Assembly (NCBI GenBank): GCA_032622095.1
Contig: CP136067.1
Span: forward strand, 59,499,899 to 59,563,898
Length of the DNA stretch: 64,000 bases
Direction of reading: 5' to 3'
DNA from: Siphonodentalium dalli
Taxonomy: Eukaryota > Mollusca > Scaphopoda > Gadilida > Siphonodentaliidae
The notes beneath the pieces are model-generated. The model did no database searches. It saw only the letters and a list, made by a program, of their open reading frames with translations, and was not told the DNA's origin. The position numbers and the translations under genes are program-made. Positions 20,801-35,800 of the stretch are shown piece after piece (within the stretch, counting starts at the first letter, position 1; each line of letters begins with the position of its first letter).

Positions 20801-23800
20801 TCACCTATGGCCTTTTGTTGAATACCCACACATACACCGTTGTATATAGCTCCTATTCAGTATTTGAAACATAACTAATTTCCATGTGACAGTTTCCTAT
20901 TTTCGTGTTACTGGCTTACAACTAGGTGAGAATCCAAAATCTGAATAAAATGGTCCAACGCGGGCCATTTTTATGTTTACCCATACCATAGTATGGTAAA
21001 CATAGTGTCTTTGCCCGGATTGACCACTCGTCGTTCGTCCGTCTGTCTGTCCGTCCGTCTGTCTGTCCGTAGACACTTTACGAGTAATGCGATAACTCAA
21101 ACATTTTTTATCCGATCGAAACCAAATTTTGTATATGGGTTTCTCAGCCCAAAATACAGATCGAGTTCGAATTTGGGTTATGGCCCTTTTTCAACTTAGA
21201 ATTCACGCATTCTGCCACAACTCAAAACATTTTTTATCTGATTGGAACCAAATTTGGTATGTGAGTTTCACAGCCCAAAATACAGATCGAGTTCGAATAT
21301 GGGTTTGATCCGATTAATTTTAAAGGAGTTATGACCCTTTTTCGAAGAAAAAAATTGAAAACAAAAAATTACTTTTAACTTTTATAATAATACCGTACAA
21401 AAAAAAATGTCATTGACATTGTCATTTGTTTTCATTTAGATATTGATGGTTATGATAAAAGTTGATAAAAAGATTTCCAATGTGGACCTTTAATTTTTTA
21501 AAATAATTAAAAAGTTTTTAAGTTAAAAAAATTTGAAAAACTAACACCATTATAACTCTGCCAAGGGTACCCCGAATCACCACACCAAATTTGATTAAAT
21601 CGGTCCAAAATCTTGTGTTATGTACTGGTAAATCTGTTTGGAGCAACATTAAATCCAATTCACCAATTGCCTTTGGACTACTTACCTATTGATAAGGCTA
21701 TATTATTTTCTGATGTCTCTTATGCCAATGTGAAAATAATCTGATAAAGAAGGCTATGGTATCTAATTTAAAATAAAGATTCAACAATAAACATCACATG
21801 CTATTAACAGTAGACATCTCTGCTGCAGAGTTATATCTTCAGATGGTCTGATATCATTATAATTGTTATTGGTTTAATAGAGGTCAGTGTTCAACATAAA
21901 CAATTCCTGTGATATTTTGACAGCTCTGCTATATAATTGATATTAATGGGTCAGTGGTGAGGTTGCTTATCTGTATACTAGGACACATTATTATTGTAAA
22001 CTTAAATTGGACTCTCTTAACCCAAGTATTCCATGTCCAGGTCACACCTACACATTTAACCCATGGGCTTGCTGGCTGTGGTGGTTTAGCATTACAGATT
22101 CTGTACCAGCGCATTCTCTTATATAAATGCCAGTGACCCATAAATTCCAATAATTTGTGTTATGTACATTTGTCTATAATAGTACATAACAGTATACTCT
22201 ATAATTCAACACCAAAACTCTCATTTATCCGATCATATTAAATTTTTATCGCCAAGGGATGGGTTAACATCTGCCGATCGTGATCGGCCTCTCGTTTTCG
22301 ATGCGGCTATGCCTGAGAATCAAAACCCTTTTGTTTTCTTGGCCCAATCAGTGTTTATTTTAAAAACTTGACTTATGCTTTGGCGAGTTCGGTAGGCTGG
22401 CGTCCGGATAGCTCAAACAAACGTCAACCGATTTCATTCGTATTTGGTATATGGGTCTGTTGCAAAAATATCTCGAAGGAGTTCGACACCAGGTTTGTCC
22501 AATCTTTTATACAAGAGTTATGGGACTTTTTTCGATAAGGAAAGCCTGAATTTTATGGATTATATCTATGGCCTTGTGTCCATCAGGAGGGTTAAAATTT
22601 ATTCTCGTCCTACTTCTGTCACATCTGTGCTCGGATTAGTCACGCATTAATGTGCCCTGTATAAAGCCCGCATTCTGACCACTAACTGGCCAGTTTTAAT
22701 TCCTCCTCGCTGTCAAAAGGACCAGTTCAAAAGGGACTATTTTTTATGAATTGTGAGTTTATCAACTCAATATTTATAATCGATAACAAACTTGCAATTT
22801 ATTTGTCACCTACCGATCGTTTAACAATATATATTACATCCGCACAGAAACGTTTCGTTTCATATTATATGCAATTTGTTTCCATGTTTTTTCCTAACCA
22901 AAATGGCATCTCTCAAAAATCTGTGATCAGAATCACATTGAATAATTAGAAATAGATGGTCATCTTGACAATGACTGAAAAAGCACATAGCTTACTTGTG
23001 CGAAAAAATGTTGCGTTATTGTGCAACATATATACGGTGTGAAGTAGCGTACAATTGCGGACACCACATACTGTATGCAAAGTCTCCTAATTTTGTGCTA
23101 CACGTGTGCTCGATCATTCGACTCTTGCTATGTTAATATCGTGAATACTGCCAAAGCATATGTGGAACAGCTCTTGTTAGTTCGCAGAAAGTTGCCCAGA
23201 ACAGAAATGTCTCCTTTGGCAATAATTTACATGACTAAATAAAAAAGATAGCCCTTGTTATCTGATGAAATTTCTTTTACCTGAACAAATGTAACGTTGA
23301 AGTTGAACAACCGGAACTAAACTAAGATTTGGGAAATGATTATGATAGGACTTAAGGACATCATTGTATATATCCAACATATTGTTATCATTAATTATGC
23401 ATTAACAATCGATACCTGCGAATCTAAGCTAGCCTGAATTTAAGAACATGATGGCTTGTATTCTGACACTTGGAACGTGTTAGCGAATGTTTAATGAAGT
23501 GACTTCAAGGTATTTTTGGAAAATTATGCCTCGTATCTCGCAATTCAATATCCTATTGCTCATTTTTCTCAATTTAACAATTTTGAAATATACAGGCATC
23601 AATTTCTATATCAAGTTCAATAGATCTGCAGCCCTGGCAATTCAGATTTGTTTGCTACGGCAGTAGAATGCCATATCCTATTTGATGTGCTTCGGCAGTG
23701 ACTATGGCATTTTTACATCCTGTCAAATAATGTGACTTAATTGCTGTTTTGTCAAAATTTGTATGACCAATCATTAAAACATTGACAAGAAGGTGTATAC

Positions 23801-26800
23801 TATTTATTTCTTCCGTGGAATATATAAATCTGATATGTAATACCCACTAACAGTAACCAGAACCACGGCCGTGGGATCAAACAACTATTGAATTATGACA
23901 ACCTGCCCATGCCCCATGGGGAAATTAAATTATACAGTTTCATGAATGACTTCGCCTCAGAATGAGTCAACTGCAAGGCTAGTTCTGACAGACATATGGA
24001 ATTTGCCATACAATATTCAAACAGTATAACTGTATTTGTCAAACAATATTATTTTAATGTTTAGCAAAAGTTTTTTATTACCTCAACTTTACTTGTAAAG
24101 TTTGAGCTATTCCCATGGCTTGGTATCCATCGTCCGTGTGTGCGTGCGTGTGTGGAGACGTCTGTCAACAATTTCCATTAGTACGGGCTATAGGTCATAC
24201 CTTTGGTCTGATCATTATGAAATTTGTCATCACTGTTGACATTGACATGTAGATGGGAACGAGTCATTTTGGGGTCATTCCCCCAAAAAACAAGGCTGCC
24301 GGTGGCCATTTTGGATTTCAAAATGCAATCATTTAATAGCTGTACTGTTTGTCTGATCATTATGAAATTTGTCATGGATGTTAACATTGACATGGGAACG
24401 AGTCAGTTTGGGGTCATTCAGCCAAAAAACATGGCCAATTGCAGCCATCTTTAATATTACTCTTTGCATGGCTGAATCCTTTGGCACAGGCTACAGGTTG
24501 TACCATTGGTTGGATCATTTTGGGGTCATTTGGCAAAAAAACATGGCTGCCAGCTGCCATCTTGGATTTCAAAATTCAATTCATCATTCCATTTATTGCT
24601 TATTACAAAAATTTAACTTCTTCGCAAAGTTGAGCTACAGTGTCATGGACACTTTCATTAGAATATAATTTTTGTAATATGCAGCCATGCTTACCTTGAT
24701 GAAAATATAGCAAGAATCTAACACTGACATCAGTGCTGTTACCATTGAGAAATAGAGTGGTCTCCCATCAATTACATCTGAATGACTATCAGTTACTGAT
24801 TCTGACGTTATCCAATGTGAAAAACATGGACTAGCTAAGCTTGCTAAATGTAAATCAACATATATGCCCTGATTTGTGATTTTACTGAATGTATTATTCA
24901 ATGGCAAGTGATTCTTTAACCCTTTCAGTGCCAGGGGCCGATCTAATCGGCCCTAATTTACGGTCTGTAAATTTTTTTTTACAAATTTAAAAAGTGTGTT
25001 TGTTTTTTTTGGGGTTGAATTTTTTTTGGGTATGCTTAAGCATGCTATAGCGAATTTAAAAACAAACTGGATAAAACCTTAGGGGCATGTTATAACTCAA
25101 AACTATCACCAAGTATTCATAGTAATAATTTTGATTCCCATGGAAAACGTAATATTCCCTGGCACTAAACCTACAAAATACTGAAAGAGTTAAAGAATAT
25201 AGGACAAAATTATTAAAATTGTAAAAAATAATAACAAATGATGAAAAATTGTTAGGCCAATGCATTCTCTTATATATGCGAGGCGACATAATTCATTCAA
25301 GTCTTTGACATTGTGATCAATTGACACATGCGTAGTTGTTTAAGCTGGCTGCAATTGCTACTCTGTGACTAAAATGCTATTTATCAAGTGTAAGTTTCTT
25401 GCAACACATGGGGCACCTTCAAAGAAGCTAACATTGTCGATTATATGGGACTGTCCCTCCCATGTTGGTGCCCAACCAACGCGACTCGCAAATCTCATGA
25501 TTGAGTCGGAAATAGAACTGACTAATTAGTGGTTAGAATGCTGGGCGCATTCATGCGTGACTAATCCAAGCACAGATGTGACCGGAGTAGTAAGACAATA
25601 AATTTTAACCCTCCTGATTCACACAAGGCCGGAGATATAATCCATATACCGGTAGTTCAGTTTCAAGCTTGCCTTTAAAAAGGAAAAATTAATTATAATT
25701 ATAAACATTATATTTATAGCGATATTTATCGATAGCACGATAACTCAAACAAACTTTAACTTATTTCAACGATATTCCGTTTATGAGTTTAGGATAAGTT
25801 CCAGATAGGAGCTGTCAAATTTGAAATTTTTTCGTTGAAATACATGGGTGCCGGGCAGCCTTCTTGGTTTTTTACTCTTTGCATCACTAAATCCTTTAGG
25901 ACACTCTACAGAGCATATCCCTCATCTGTTCATCACCAAACTTCATATGGATCATCGGGGTGACCTCTAGATGGGTGCTTTTTCCGAATTCTTGGATTTT
26001 ACTCTTTGTGTGACTAAATCTTTCAGCACACATACATGTCACATTTCTCATCCAATCGTCACCAAACTTCATATGGAATTTCGGGGTGACCTCGAGATGG
26101 GAGCCTCCATTTTCTCCCCGAAATTCATTAAAAAAAAATGGCAGCCAATAATTCTTTTTCGACAGATCCACTCTTTCAGGCAAAAAAAAACTTGATGAAT
26201 GCCATCTTCCAATGCGCACCCCTTGTTTATATTATATATATGATGCCGTCTAGGCCTATTTTTCATGTAATGCACTGTCATTTGTCGTTCTAAAAATTTT
26301 CAGTTATTTTTGGCTTGTGTGTTTTATTTCCTTGTGTTACAGTGTGTGTTATTATATTTTTGTTATAAATTTTCTGAATGATAATATATTTTGGTTTTAA
26401 AATTTGGCCTAAATTTCAGAAAATGTCCAAAAAAATTAAGAAACTTGGCCAAAGGAATTTATGGCCAGCATGAACCCTTATCTAGACATAACTGCTACAC
26501 GAACACACAAGTTTACTCAACATACATATTAGCAGAATAGATCTATTTTGGTTTTGTTTGTAGTATAAACAACCATCAGCTGATCACTCGGGGGAATTCG
26601 ATCTTAATGAAAGTGGTGGGTGGAAAGACAAGACGCATAATAGGCTGCAAGATAAAGTCAGGAAGAAAGAAGAAAGAAAACAAAAAGAGGATGAAAAGAA
26701 ACGAGTAAAGGAAGAGGTGAGCAAGAATAACCTATCTATATTTAGATCTTTCACAGTTTGTGGATATACATGTAACAACTATCTATAGTTAGCATAGAAA

Positions 26801-29800
26801 TCAATGAGATTCAGCCTGTCAAGAAAACATTATACAGTTGTCGCCCGCTGTCGAGGGAGACATTGAGATTTGTCACCCGCTCGAGAACATTCCGTTCTCG
26901 AGCGGGTGACAAATCTCGATGTCTCCCGAGAAAAAGGGCAACAACTGTTTTGTTATCCGATTATACCACAGAAAAAAATCCTTGCCATCCACACGCACGA
27001 TGTTGCACTGAGTCACGACTGCTTAAATTTCTTTCCCGATTATGTATATTTTCATTAACTACTTATCGTCCTATAGGAGTTCTGTTCCATAAAGATAGTC
27101 AAGCGTTTGATAATCAGCGTTTATTTGCGATCCTTTTGGTGGTTAAATCGTCAATATCGGTCCATGCATTGTAAACCAATAAGCCATATAGGTATGTTAT
27201 CGCCTTCTGAAATGTGGCATATTCAATGTCGTCTTGTGCGTGGTATTTACTCGCGATGTTCATTTCATAACGGTCTTCCCCGAAAGCTGTTGGGAAGTTG
27301 TCAATTTCATTAATGTACAATCATATGTGTCAGTGCTCCCAAGTACATGGCGATCCTCACACAAAATACTTCTTTGATCACAATGCAGACATCGCGGAGC
27401 GGTCTGATATCATGGATAAGCTTACTATACCATTCATTCGCGACAAACGTATGCATTACGTTGTCTACCAACAAACATTTATAACCAACCAACCTCAAGG
27501 GATCCAATCTTGCACCATAATGTCGACATGAACATATTGAATCACCGCGAGATGTTTCGATATAAAAAGTACATAATAATGCTTGTCCGATAAAAGTCTC
27601 AACTTAAAAGTTCGAATATTAGTGTTCACTAAATATATGCAAATTAGCAAACACCACAACTGGTGTGTTTTGCGAATCCGTGGGGTATATAAGAACTATG
27701 ATTTTAGTACGTCGTAGTGATGTGAAATAGATGAGTTACTGCAGTGTGTGTGTTTGGAGATATTCTTGCAATATAACATCAAACGGGCGACACAAACAAT
27801 GTCTCCCGACTCAGCGGGCAACAGTGTGATTTGTCGCCCGGCACGTGACAGGACATGGGCCAATCAGAAGGGTGGAAAATAGGGAGGAGGGTAACAATAA
27901 TTTTTGTGAATTTTCAGCTCTTTATCATGATAACTTGCATAGATATTAACTGACTACATTCATATTTGGTGTATAAATTTGTTGAGCAATGTCTTGATCG
28001 AGATTGAAATTCAGCTCAGTTCAATAATATATGGGGAGTAACTTTTAGGCCTTTATTTAATTAGCCTATTTCTGTTAAGGTCCTTAGCTACTTAATTTTT
28101 GGGAATTTTGAGCTCATTGTCACGATAAATTGAATCAATATCAATTGACCGTGTTGATATTTGGTATGTGATACTTTCTCTATTATGGTTAAAACATTTT
28201 CTATCTTATCCCATGTTTAGTGTAGCCATTCAAACTTGAACCCTGCATCTCTAATGTTATTTTTGTTTTGTCTGAGCTATAATCGTTCATTTTCTTGTTT
28301 GATGGCTGTCTCAATGGAATTCATCTTGGACATGTTTTGTGATAGACAAGATTGAAGACCATCATGATGAAAATTGACATTGAGTAGAACATAACTGCAT
28401 CATCATTTTGTTGTGAAGATGGGTGCATCTGCAAATTTTGTTCTGATATTTAATAGTTATGGACATCATTTAAATGAACTCGAAAGATGTAAAACCACAA
28501 TTGTGTATGATGCTGAGTTAAGAAAAACACTTGTCTGTGTATATTTTACATATGACCACGGTTTCACTCCAAGGTTGTGGATATGGATTCGTCTTTTCAT
28601 GCACCATCAGGCCTATATCCCTCTTATTTTCCCTTTTGTTTGGTATAAACCTTGGAGTGAAACCATGGTCATATGTAAAATATACACAGACAAATGTTAT
28701 TATTAACTCAGCAGCCTACACAAATATACACAGACAAATGTTATTATTAACTCAGCAGCCTACACAAATATACACAGACAAATGTTATTATTAACTCAGC
28801 AGCCTATGTATATTTTACATATGACCATGGTTTCACTCCAAGGTTGTGGATATGTGTTTTTGGTATAAACTGAAATATGTGTTCTGATATTTAGATAGTT
28901 ATGGACATCATTAAAATGAACTTGAAAGATGTAAAACCACAACCGTGTAGGCTGCTGAGTTAATAATAACATTTGTCTGTGTATATTTTACATATGACCA
29001 TGGTTTCACTCCAAGGTTGTGGATATGTGTTTTTGGTATAAACTGAAATATGTGTTCTGATATTTAGATAGTTATGGACATCATTAAAATGAACTTGAAA
29101 GATGTAAAACCACAACCGTGTAGGCTGCTGAGTTAATAATAACATTTGTCTGTGTATATTTTACATATGACCATGGTTTCACTCCAAGGTTGTGTATATG
29201 TGTTTTCGTGCACCGTCAGTCTGAAATATGTGCAGTTCTTACAAATTTAGCAACATCAAATATTTAACCATAATTTATCACTTTACATATAATGAGCTTG
29301 GGATAGGTTGCCCTCATGTAAATATAATTGTCTATTTTGCCCACCTTCCGTAATGTATGTAGCTCATTAACATTAGGCCTATATCCCTCTTATTTCCCTT
29401 TTGTTTGGTATAAACTCAGGAGTCGTACTATATTTTGCTCAGTTTTAGCCTTTCCATGACTGGAGCTTCCTGAAATTTTGTGAAAACCTTGTGCCAATGC
29501 ATTCTCTTATATACGCGAGTCTCCCCTAGGGAGACTTGTATAAGAGAATGAACTGGCATGCTCCTGTCATGTATGTGCCGGTTTATTATATGATCCTACC
29601 CTTATTCCATTCAATAAACCCATTCTATAAATTGTGTTATGTAACGTTCATTGCATAACAGGAAATAGTGCCAGTTACCTTTGACTTCCAGTTTGTCATC
29701 TGTTTACATTCTGTACGTACGTCTCAAAATTCCAATATTTTTTCAACAAACTCTAATTAAAGAAGAGTTTTAAAAGTTATTTCATTAAATATGTGCCATT

Positions 29801-32800
29801 AAATACATCACAGAGTCTTTATTTATCTGGGACTATTTCTTTACGCGGGCAAACAACACATAGTTACGTGAAACGTCATTGCAGGCCTTATAGAAGCCGA
29901 TGTTAGTTTCATGTCCCATTTGTTGATTTAAATATGTTTTATCAAGGTTTTGGATCATGTAATAAATAGAATTTACAAGTCCCCAGTTTGTAGCAGAATT
30001 TACAAAACTCGTCCAGTAAATTAGGTACCAGCCTTGTGTTTTGAATTTTCGGTAATATTAACTGAATGCTACATTCTTTCAGTGGGAAAAGTTCTATTTT
30101 ATCGCTAAAGTTTTATTCAGTGAAATAAGCACACAATATGTCTTTAACTACAGTCTATTAATGCATCAAACCACACACATCATGTCATCTGTCAACACCT
30201 GAACAACATGCCAACAACTCAGTGAAGCTGTTTACATGATAACAAACTTGTATTTATATATTACCCCAATTTTTTTTAACTGCCTCATCCGATTTAAGGG
30301 TCCCCATATCATCCAGTTAGGGTTTAAGGTTAGGGGCTGACATCCTTGAACGATATTTTTACTTATGTTTTCTGAGACACATGGGAATTATTGGATGTCA
30401 AAAATGACTAGAAAATTTTGTAGTCAAGTCAACAGCTGCTAGCCGATTAGTAGTTGATTAGTCAACACCAATTATACATATACATATAACTGAAAACCCA
30501 GCCCATGATCACCTAAATACAAATATAAGGTAATAAATGTCCCAAGCACCTGTTCATTTCACGATCTTTGACAGCGAGTTTTGACAGTTGTTTAATGCAT
30601 ATAAATAAATTATGCACATTTAGCAATATTTATCGACAGCAACAATGTTTTCTGTTTGACAAAGATTGAGCATAATCATTTTAGAATAAACCTCAATAGT
30701 GAAGTGATGTTAGCATGTATTTCCGTTGATGTCAGTGACATAGACAGGCTTTCAGACAGCTTGGATGCAGCCAGCTTCCAACACATGCACCGTCAAATAG
30801 ATGAGTTGAAATGACCACTTCTTTGTTTCAAAGAGTTAGTGAGCATGTGGTCACATCGGAATCGGTCTCACCTTGTGTCAATCACTGTGTCGTTAAAACA
30901 ATGAAGATATTTCAATTGTGACATGAAACGAATATAAAGGAGAATGCACTGTTGATTTGTGATCATCTGTAACTTGTGATTGTTTGACAATTTGCTCCAA
31001 TTGTGACATTTGAGGTGGGCCACTTTATGGAGGGTGGGCAACAGGTCACAGCTTTGCGTGTGATGACAGTACTTTATGGCAACGTCTTGGAGGACCTTAT
31101 CTTGGACTAACACGTATATTAGTCCCAGGCCTTATAGACCAGGGACATGATTTTATAATAGCATAATCATGGCCATCAAACTGCTCTGGTATTTATATAC
31201 ACGGGTGCCGCTAATTATGGCCTTGTATTGAATGCATATTACACTTATCTTTCTAGGTAAATATATGAGTATTCAACAGGTAATTCTGTAATCAATTATT
31301 TCCAAAATTCACATCGACATTGACCAATCATTTCAATACTTCCAAATCGTATGGGGCATCTTGAAAATATTGGCAATTGATGTTTGTTTCTGTTACAGTA
31401 TTTTATTTTGTTTCCAATATAAAAATCATTACTAAATCAAAATACAAAATCTGGTAACTTGACAATACAAGTGATCAGTTTAACCATTTGAATACATGCT
31501 GACAACGACGCGACAACAGCCGAGAGGCTCCTGCTCCGGAAAATTACAGATACAGTAGTTTACTTGAGGTTCAAATAATACAGTAAATTAATTCCAAATA
31601 AAAACAAAATTTTTGTTTCACGGGCCCCGCCGGATTGCATTTCAACATTTTATTGACATTGCTAAAAAAAATATATATATCCAAACTCGCTTTGTAATCA
31701 TACAACGAAAATATGCAACACAATACCTAAATTGGAGCATTTTGTTTAATAGTAATTTTGAGCATTGTTTTCCATCTATGTTTGCTCATATGATGCGACT
31801 GCATTTTAGTCAAGTTTATACTATAAATTGGGCTTGTTGACTGCTGAAAATCAATCTATTTAAAGTTATTTAGCTCGGTCGGTCGAGGTTACATGGAATT
31901 AATTATGTTAAATTATCATTCTTGGAAAAATACTGGGACACTAATCGCTGGGTTAAAAAATACATGGCAGCTGATTAGTGCATTATCTTCAGAAAATTAA
32001 ATGCATAAATTTTTTTAATATTCATTCCCTGATCAAATCATGGCAAATGGCAGATGTGCATAGCTAGTTTTCAAAACATACATATTTTGCACTCGAGTCG
32101 AATTTGACAAATAAAATTATGATGAAAAAGCATAAATTTTGGGTGTGGTCACATAATATTCCTATTAGTGAGTATACTATTCGAGAACAAAGGGCCACAC
32201 CCGCAAATTACATCCCAATAGATGCAACAAAGACCTCTGTATTGCACTTCTTTGCTGAAAAAGACAATTTATCACAGTTCGTGTTAAAAATGGAAGACCT
32301 GAATACCTTCAAAGAAAGACTTGATTTGGAACTTTGGAACATCAGATATCAATTCGATGAGTAACAAACCAATACCGTACATACAATGTGAACAGACAGC
32401 TTGCAATGCGTGAAAACTTCAAATTAGATTTCATATTCCATATCTTTCGGCTAAAAGTCATCGCCATCATATTTATGTTATGTTATGTTTTTAACACTGT
32501 GGCCTATGGGAAATAATTAGTTCCTTGTAACATATAGTGGTTGGTGAATGAAAAAGTTAGAATCCTGGATATGGACCTATTTGTAAGTGAACACATGCTA
32601 CAGTACATGATGATTTAAACAGTGTATATATCCAAATGCATGAACCAATGTCCCTTTAAACAGTGTATATATCCAAATACATGAACCAATGTCCCTTTAA
32701 ACAGTGTATATATCCAAATACATGAACCAATACAGTGTATATATCCAAATGCATGAACCAATGTCCCTTTAAACAGTGTATATATCCAAATACATGAACC

Positions 32801-35800
32801 AATGTCCCTTTAAACAGTGTATATATCCAAATGCATGAACCAATGTCCCTTTAAACAGTGTATATATCCAAATACATGAACCAATGTCCCTTTAAACAGT
32901 GTATATATCCAAATGCATGAACCAATGTCCCTTTAAACAGTGTATATATCCAAATACATGAACCAATGTCCCTTTAAACAGTGTATATATCCAAATGCAT
33001 GAACCAATGTCCCTTTAAACAGTGTATATATCCAAATACATGAACCAATGTCCCTTTAAACAGTGTATATATCCAAATACATGAACCAATGTCCCTTTAA
33101 ACAGTGTATATATCCAAATGCATGAACCAATGTCCCTTTAAACAGTGTATATATCCAAATACATGAACCAATGTCCCTTTAAACAGTGTATATATCCAAA
33201 TGCATGAACCAATGTCCCTTTAAACAGTGTATATATCCAAATGCATGAACCAATGTCCCTTTAAACAGTGTATATATCCAAATGCATGAACCAATGTCCC
33301 TTTAACCCTTTACCCAACAGAAGGGCCCTGTGCCAATGCATTCTCTTATATATGCGAGTCGACCATAGGTCGCCTCGCATATATAAGAGAATGCATTGGC
33401 TTAACACATATTAAAGAAAAAATGGTAAAAAGTGTTAAAAAAAAGTTTTTTTTAGGCCAATGCATTCTCTTATATATGCGAGGCGACCTATGGTCGACTC
33501 GCATATATAAGAGAATGCATTGGCACAGGGCATAACTGTAACTATCACAATGTGCTCAATGAGCCGGTTCCAATGATACCCATATTTCCATGGTTTTATT
33601 GAGACAGACCGAAGATAATTTAGGCTGTTAGGGCGTTTCTGGGCGTTCTGTTGGGTAAAGGGTTAAACAGTGTATATATCCAAATACATGAACCAATGTC
33701 CCTTTAAACAGTGTATATATCCAAATGCATGAACCAATGTCCCTTTGAACCCTTTCTATTTGAAGCTTATGTTTTTCAAAATTAACTTTTACCAACATTT
33801 ATAAGGATTCATTACAAGGAAATAGACTAACATAAAATGTCTACAGACAATACATTGTTGCCAACATGCCGCAATATAGGCATTTGATGGTAGGCCCTAT
33901 ACTATTGGGAAATAAAAATAAAACCCAACCGCCCACACTGATTTGAAAAAAATAAAATTCTCTGTGAAACAAAACATTTATTTGTTTGGCCTGATATTTG
34001 AACATTCTCTGAAAATGAATTTATTCATAAATCTTGTTTTCTCTATGGTTATTATCCTGTCACCCTTTAAATAAGAAATACACAACTCCAATGACTACAT
34101 TCTATAATGAACTGGTTAAGAACATATTCTGCTAAATATTATATTTGTCTTTTTGTTCCATCAAATGGATACATACTAATAACAATATTTCTCAGATATC
34201 GGTTCATATAATTACCATTATTCAATATCACCCATGATTCAAATCGATGCAAAAAGAGCAAGTTATGTCAAAGGTGAGTCCTCATAATGACATGTTATTA
34301 AAAAAACCTATAAATTCATCTAGCTTCAAATGACATACCAGTATGTGCTTTGAAGTGGGCAGGACCTATAACTTGGTCATCCGTAAGATATTCAATTTAC
34401 CTCAATTACTTTTGATACATTGGATATACAAAATGAAAGTGTTGTTGCCAGAACATGTAAGTACCCACCCCCCCCCCCCAATCTTTGTCAAATTTATCAA
34501 CAGTTGGAATTGGAAATTTCAGGTGTGAAAATATGTTGAGACTGGTTTCATGGCTAAATATTCCAAACACTAATTGAAGTAAAGTAAAAAAAAAATTTTA
34601 GATAAAAAGTTAACTATTTTCTATCTTTTGTAAACTTTTGGACTGAAATTGCCCTCAGATGGAAAATTTCCAACCATAGGGCATGTTGTGTTGGAGAGCT
34701 TGAAGTATTAGTTGATCAAATTCTAAACCAAAGTTGAGGGGGTTATAATGAAATATATATGAGTGTAAATTATGTTTAATCAGGATAATGGGAGTAGATG
34801 TGGGGGGGGGGGGGGGCAGTAGATGTGGGGGTTGGGGAGGCAATGCAGTTGGAAATTCCAAGTTGAACCTGCTCCATCTCCAAATAAAGGATATATAGCC
34901 CTAAACCTGCTATTCCATATATGTTCAATCATATATCAAACATTGCATTGATCAGTAGCTATGACAAATCTAAGCATAACAGCTGCAAGGGGAAAAGTAT
35001 TAAAAGAAATGAGTCCTCCCCATGATCATTTTGTATATTACAAAAAAAAATCAATAAAATTACGTCCATTCATATCACAAACATGGATGTCTATTAATAT
35101 CTGTGTCGGGTAGATACTGACTTATTTTCAAGTGATGAATAGGGGAAAACCCCCTGTATACTGAGTACTGCTGTCTTTATTGATCACCTATTGATGATTA
35201 CAAACAATTCAGCCATTCACATATCAGCCTCAAAGAATGTTGAATCACCATTCTCTTACTCATGATGGACAAGCCACAGGTAACTTTAATAATCACTCTT
35301 AGTTCCTTCCTGTAGTTTGTGAGAGTGGGACCCTCATTTTCTCAATGAGCTCGTTAACCTGCAAACGAGCTGTGGGGTATAGTGGGATGATAACTGTATG
35401 TGGGATTATAGTGTATGACCAGGTAAGTTAATTTGTTCAGCTTTGTACCATATGAAGGCATTTAATGTTTATAGATCTCCATTGGTTACCTGGTCGCAAT
35501 CTCTATTGACTTTCCTGTGTGAGAGGAATTCCTTTTATTTGGGACAATGTGGACATTTCTGGGCTGGCTTGACTTTAGAATGGGATGTCCTGTACAAATC
35601 TGAAGATTGATCTTATATCAAGAGTGCAACTTTAAATGCTTGTTTGTTGACAATTAGGCAATTATAGAATATTCCCATTTGTTTATCAGTTGGTCTATAT
35701 ATATGAAGGCTACATTCAAATAATTGATGACATCTTATTATAAACCTGAAAAATGTGTCAATTAGCCACAGAGGCAGCTCGTTAAAACCAAAATACAACA

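Noticed and set aside
24178-24668. Overlapping open frames on both strands
   Set aside because: Generated by three tandem repeat bodies; the same text is duplicated in shifted frames.
32104-32364. 86-codon open frame in the large intron as an exon of the RhoGAP gene
   Set aside because: No acceptor/donor pair in suitable phase and no similarity to p190; left as unrecognised.
32614-33748. CRISPR-like appearance of the 41-bp array
   Set aside because: Units are directly adjacent with no unique spacers, and the genome is eukaryotic. It is a minisatellite.
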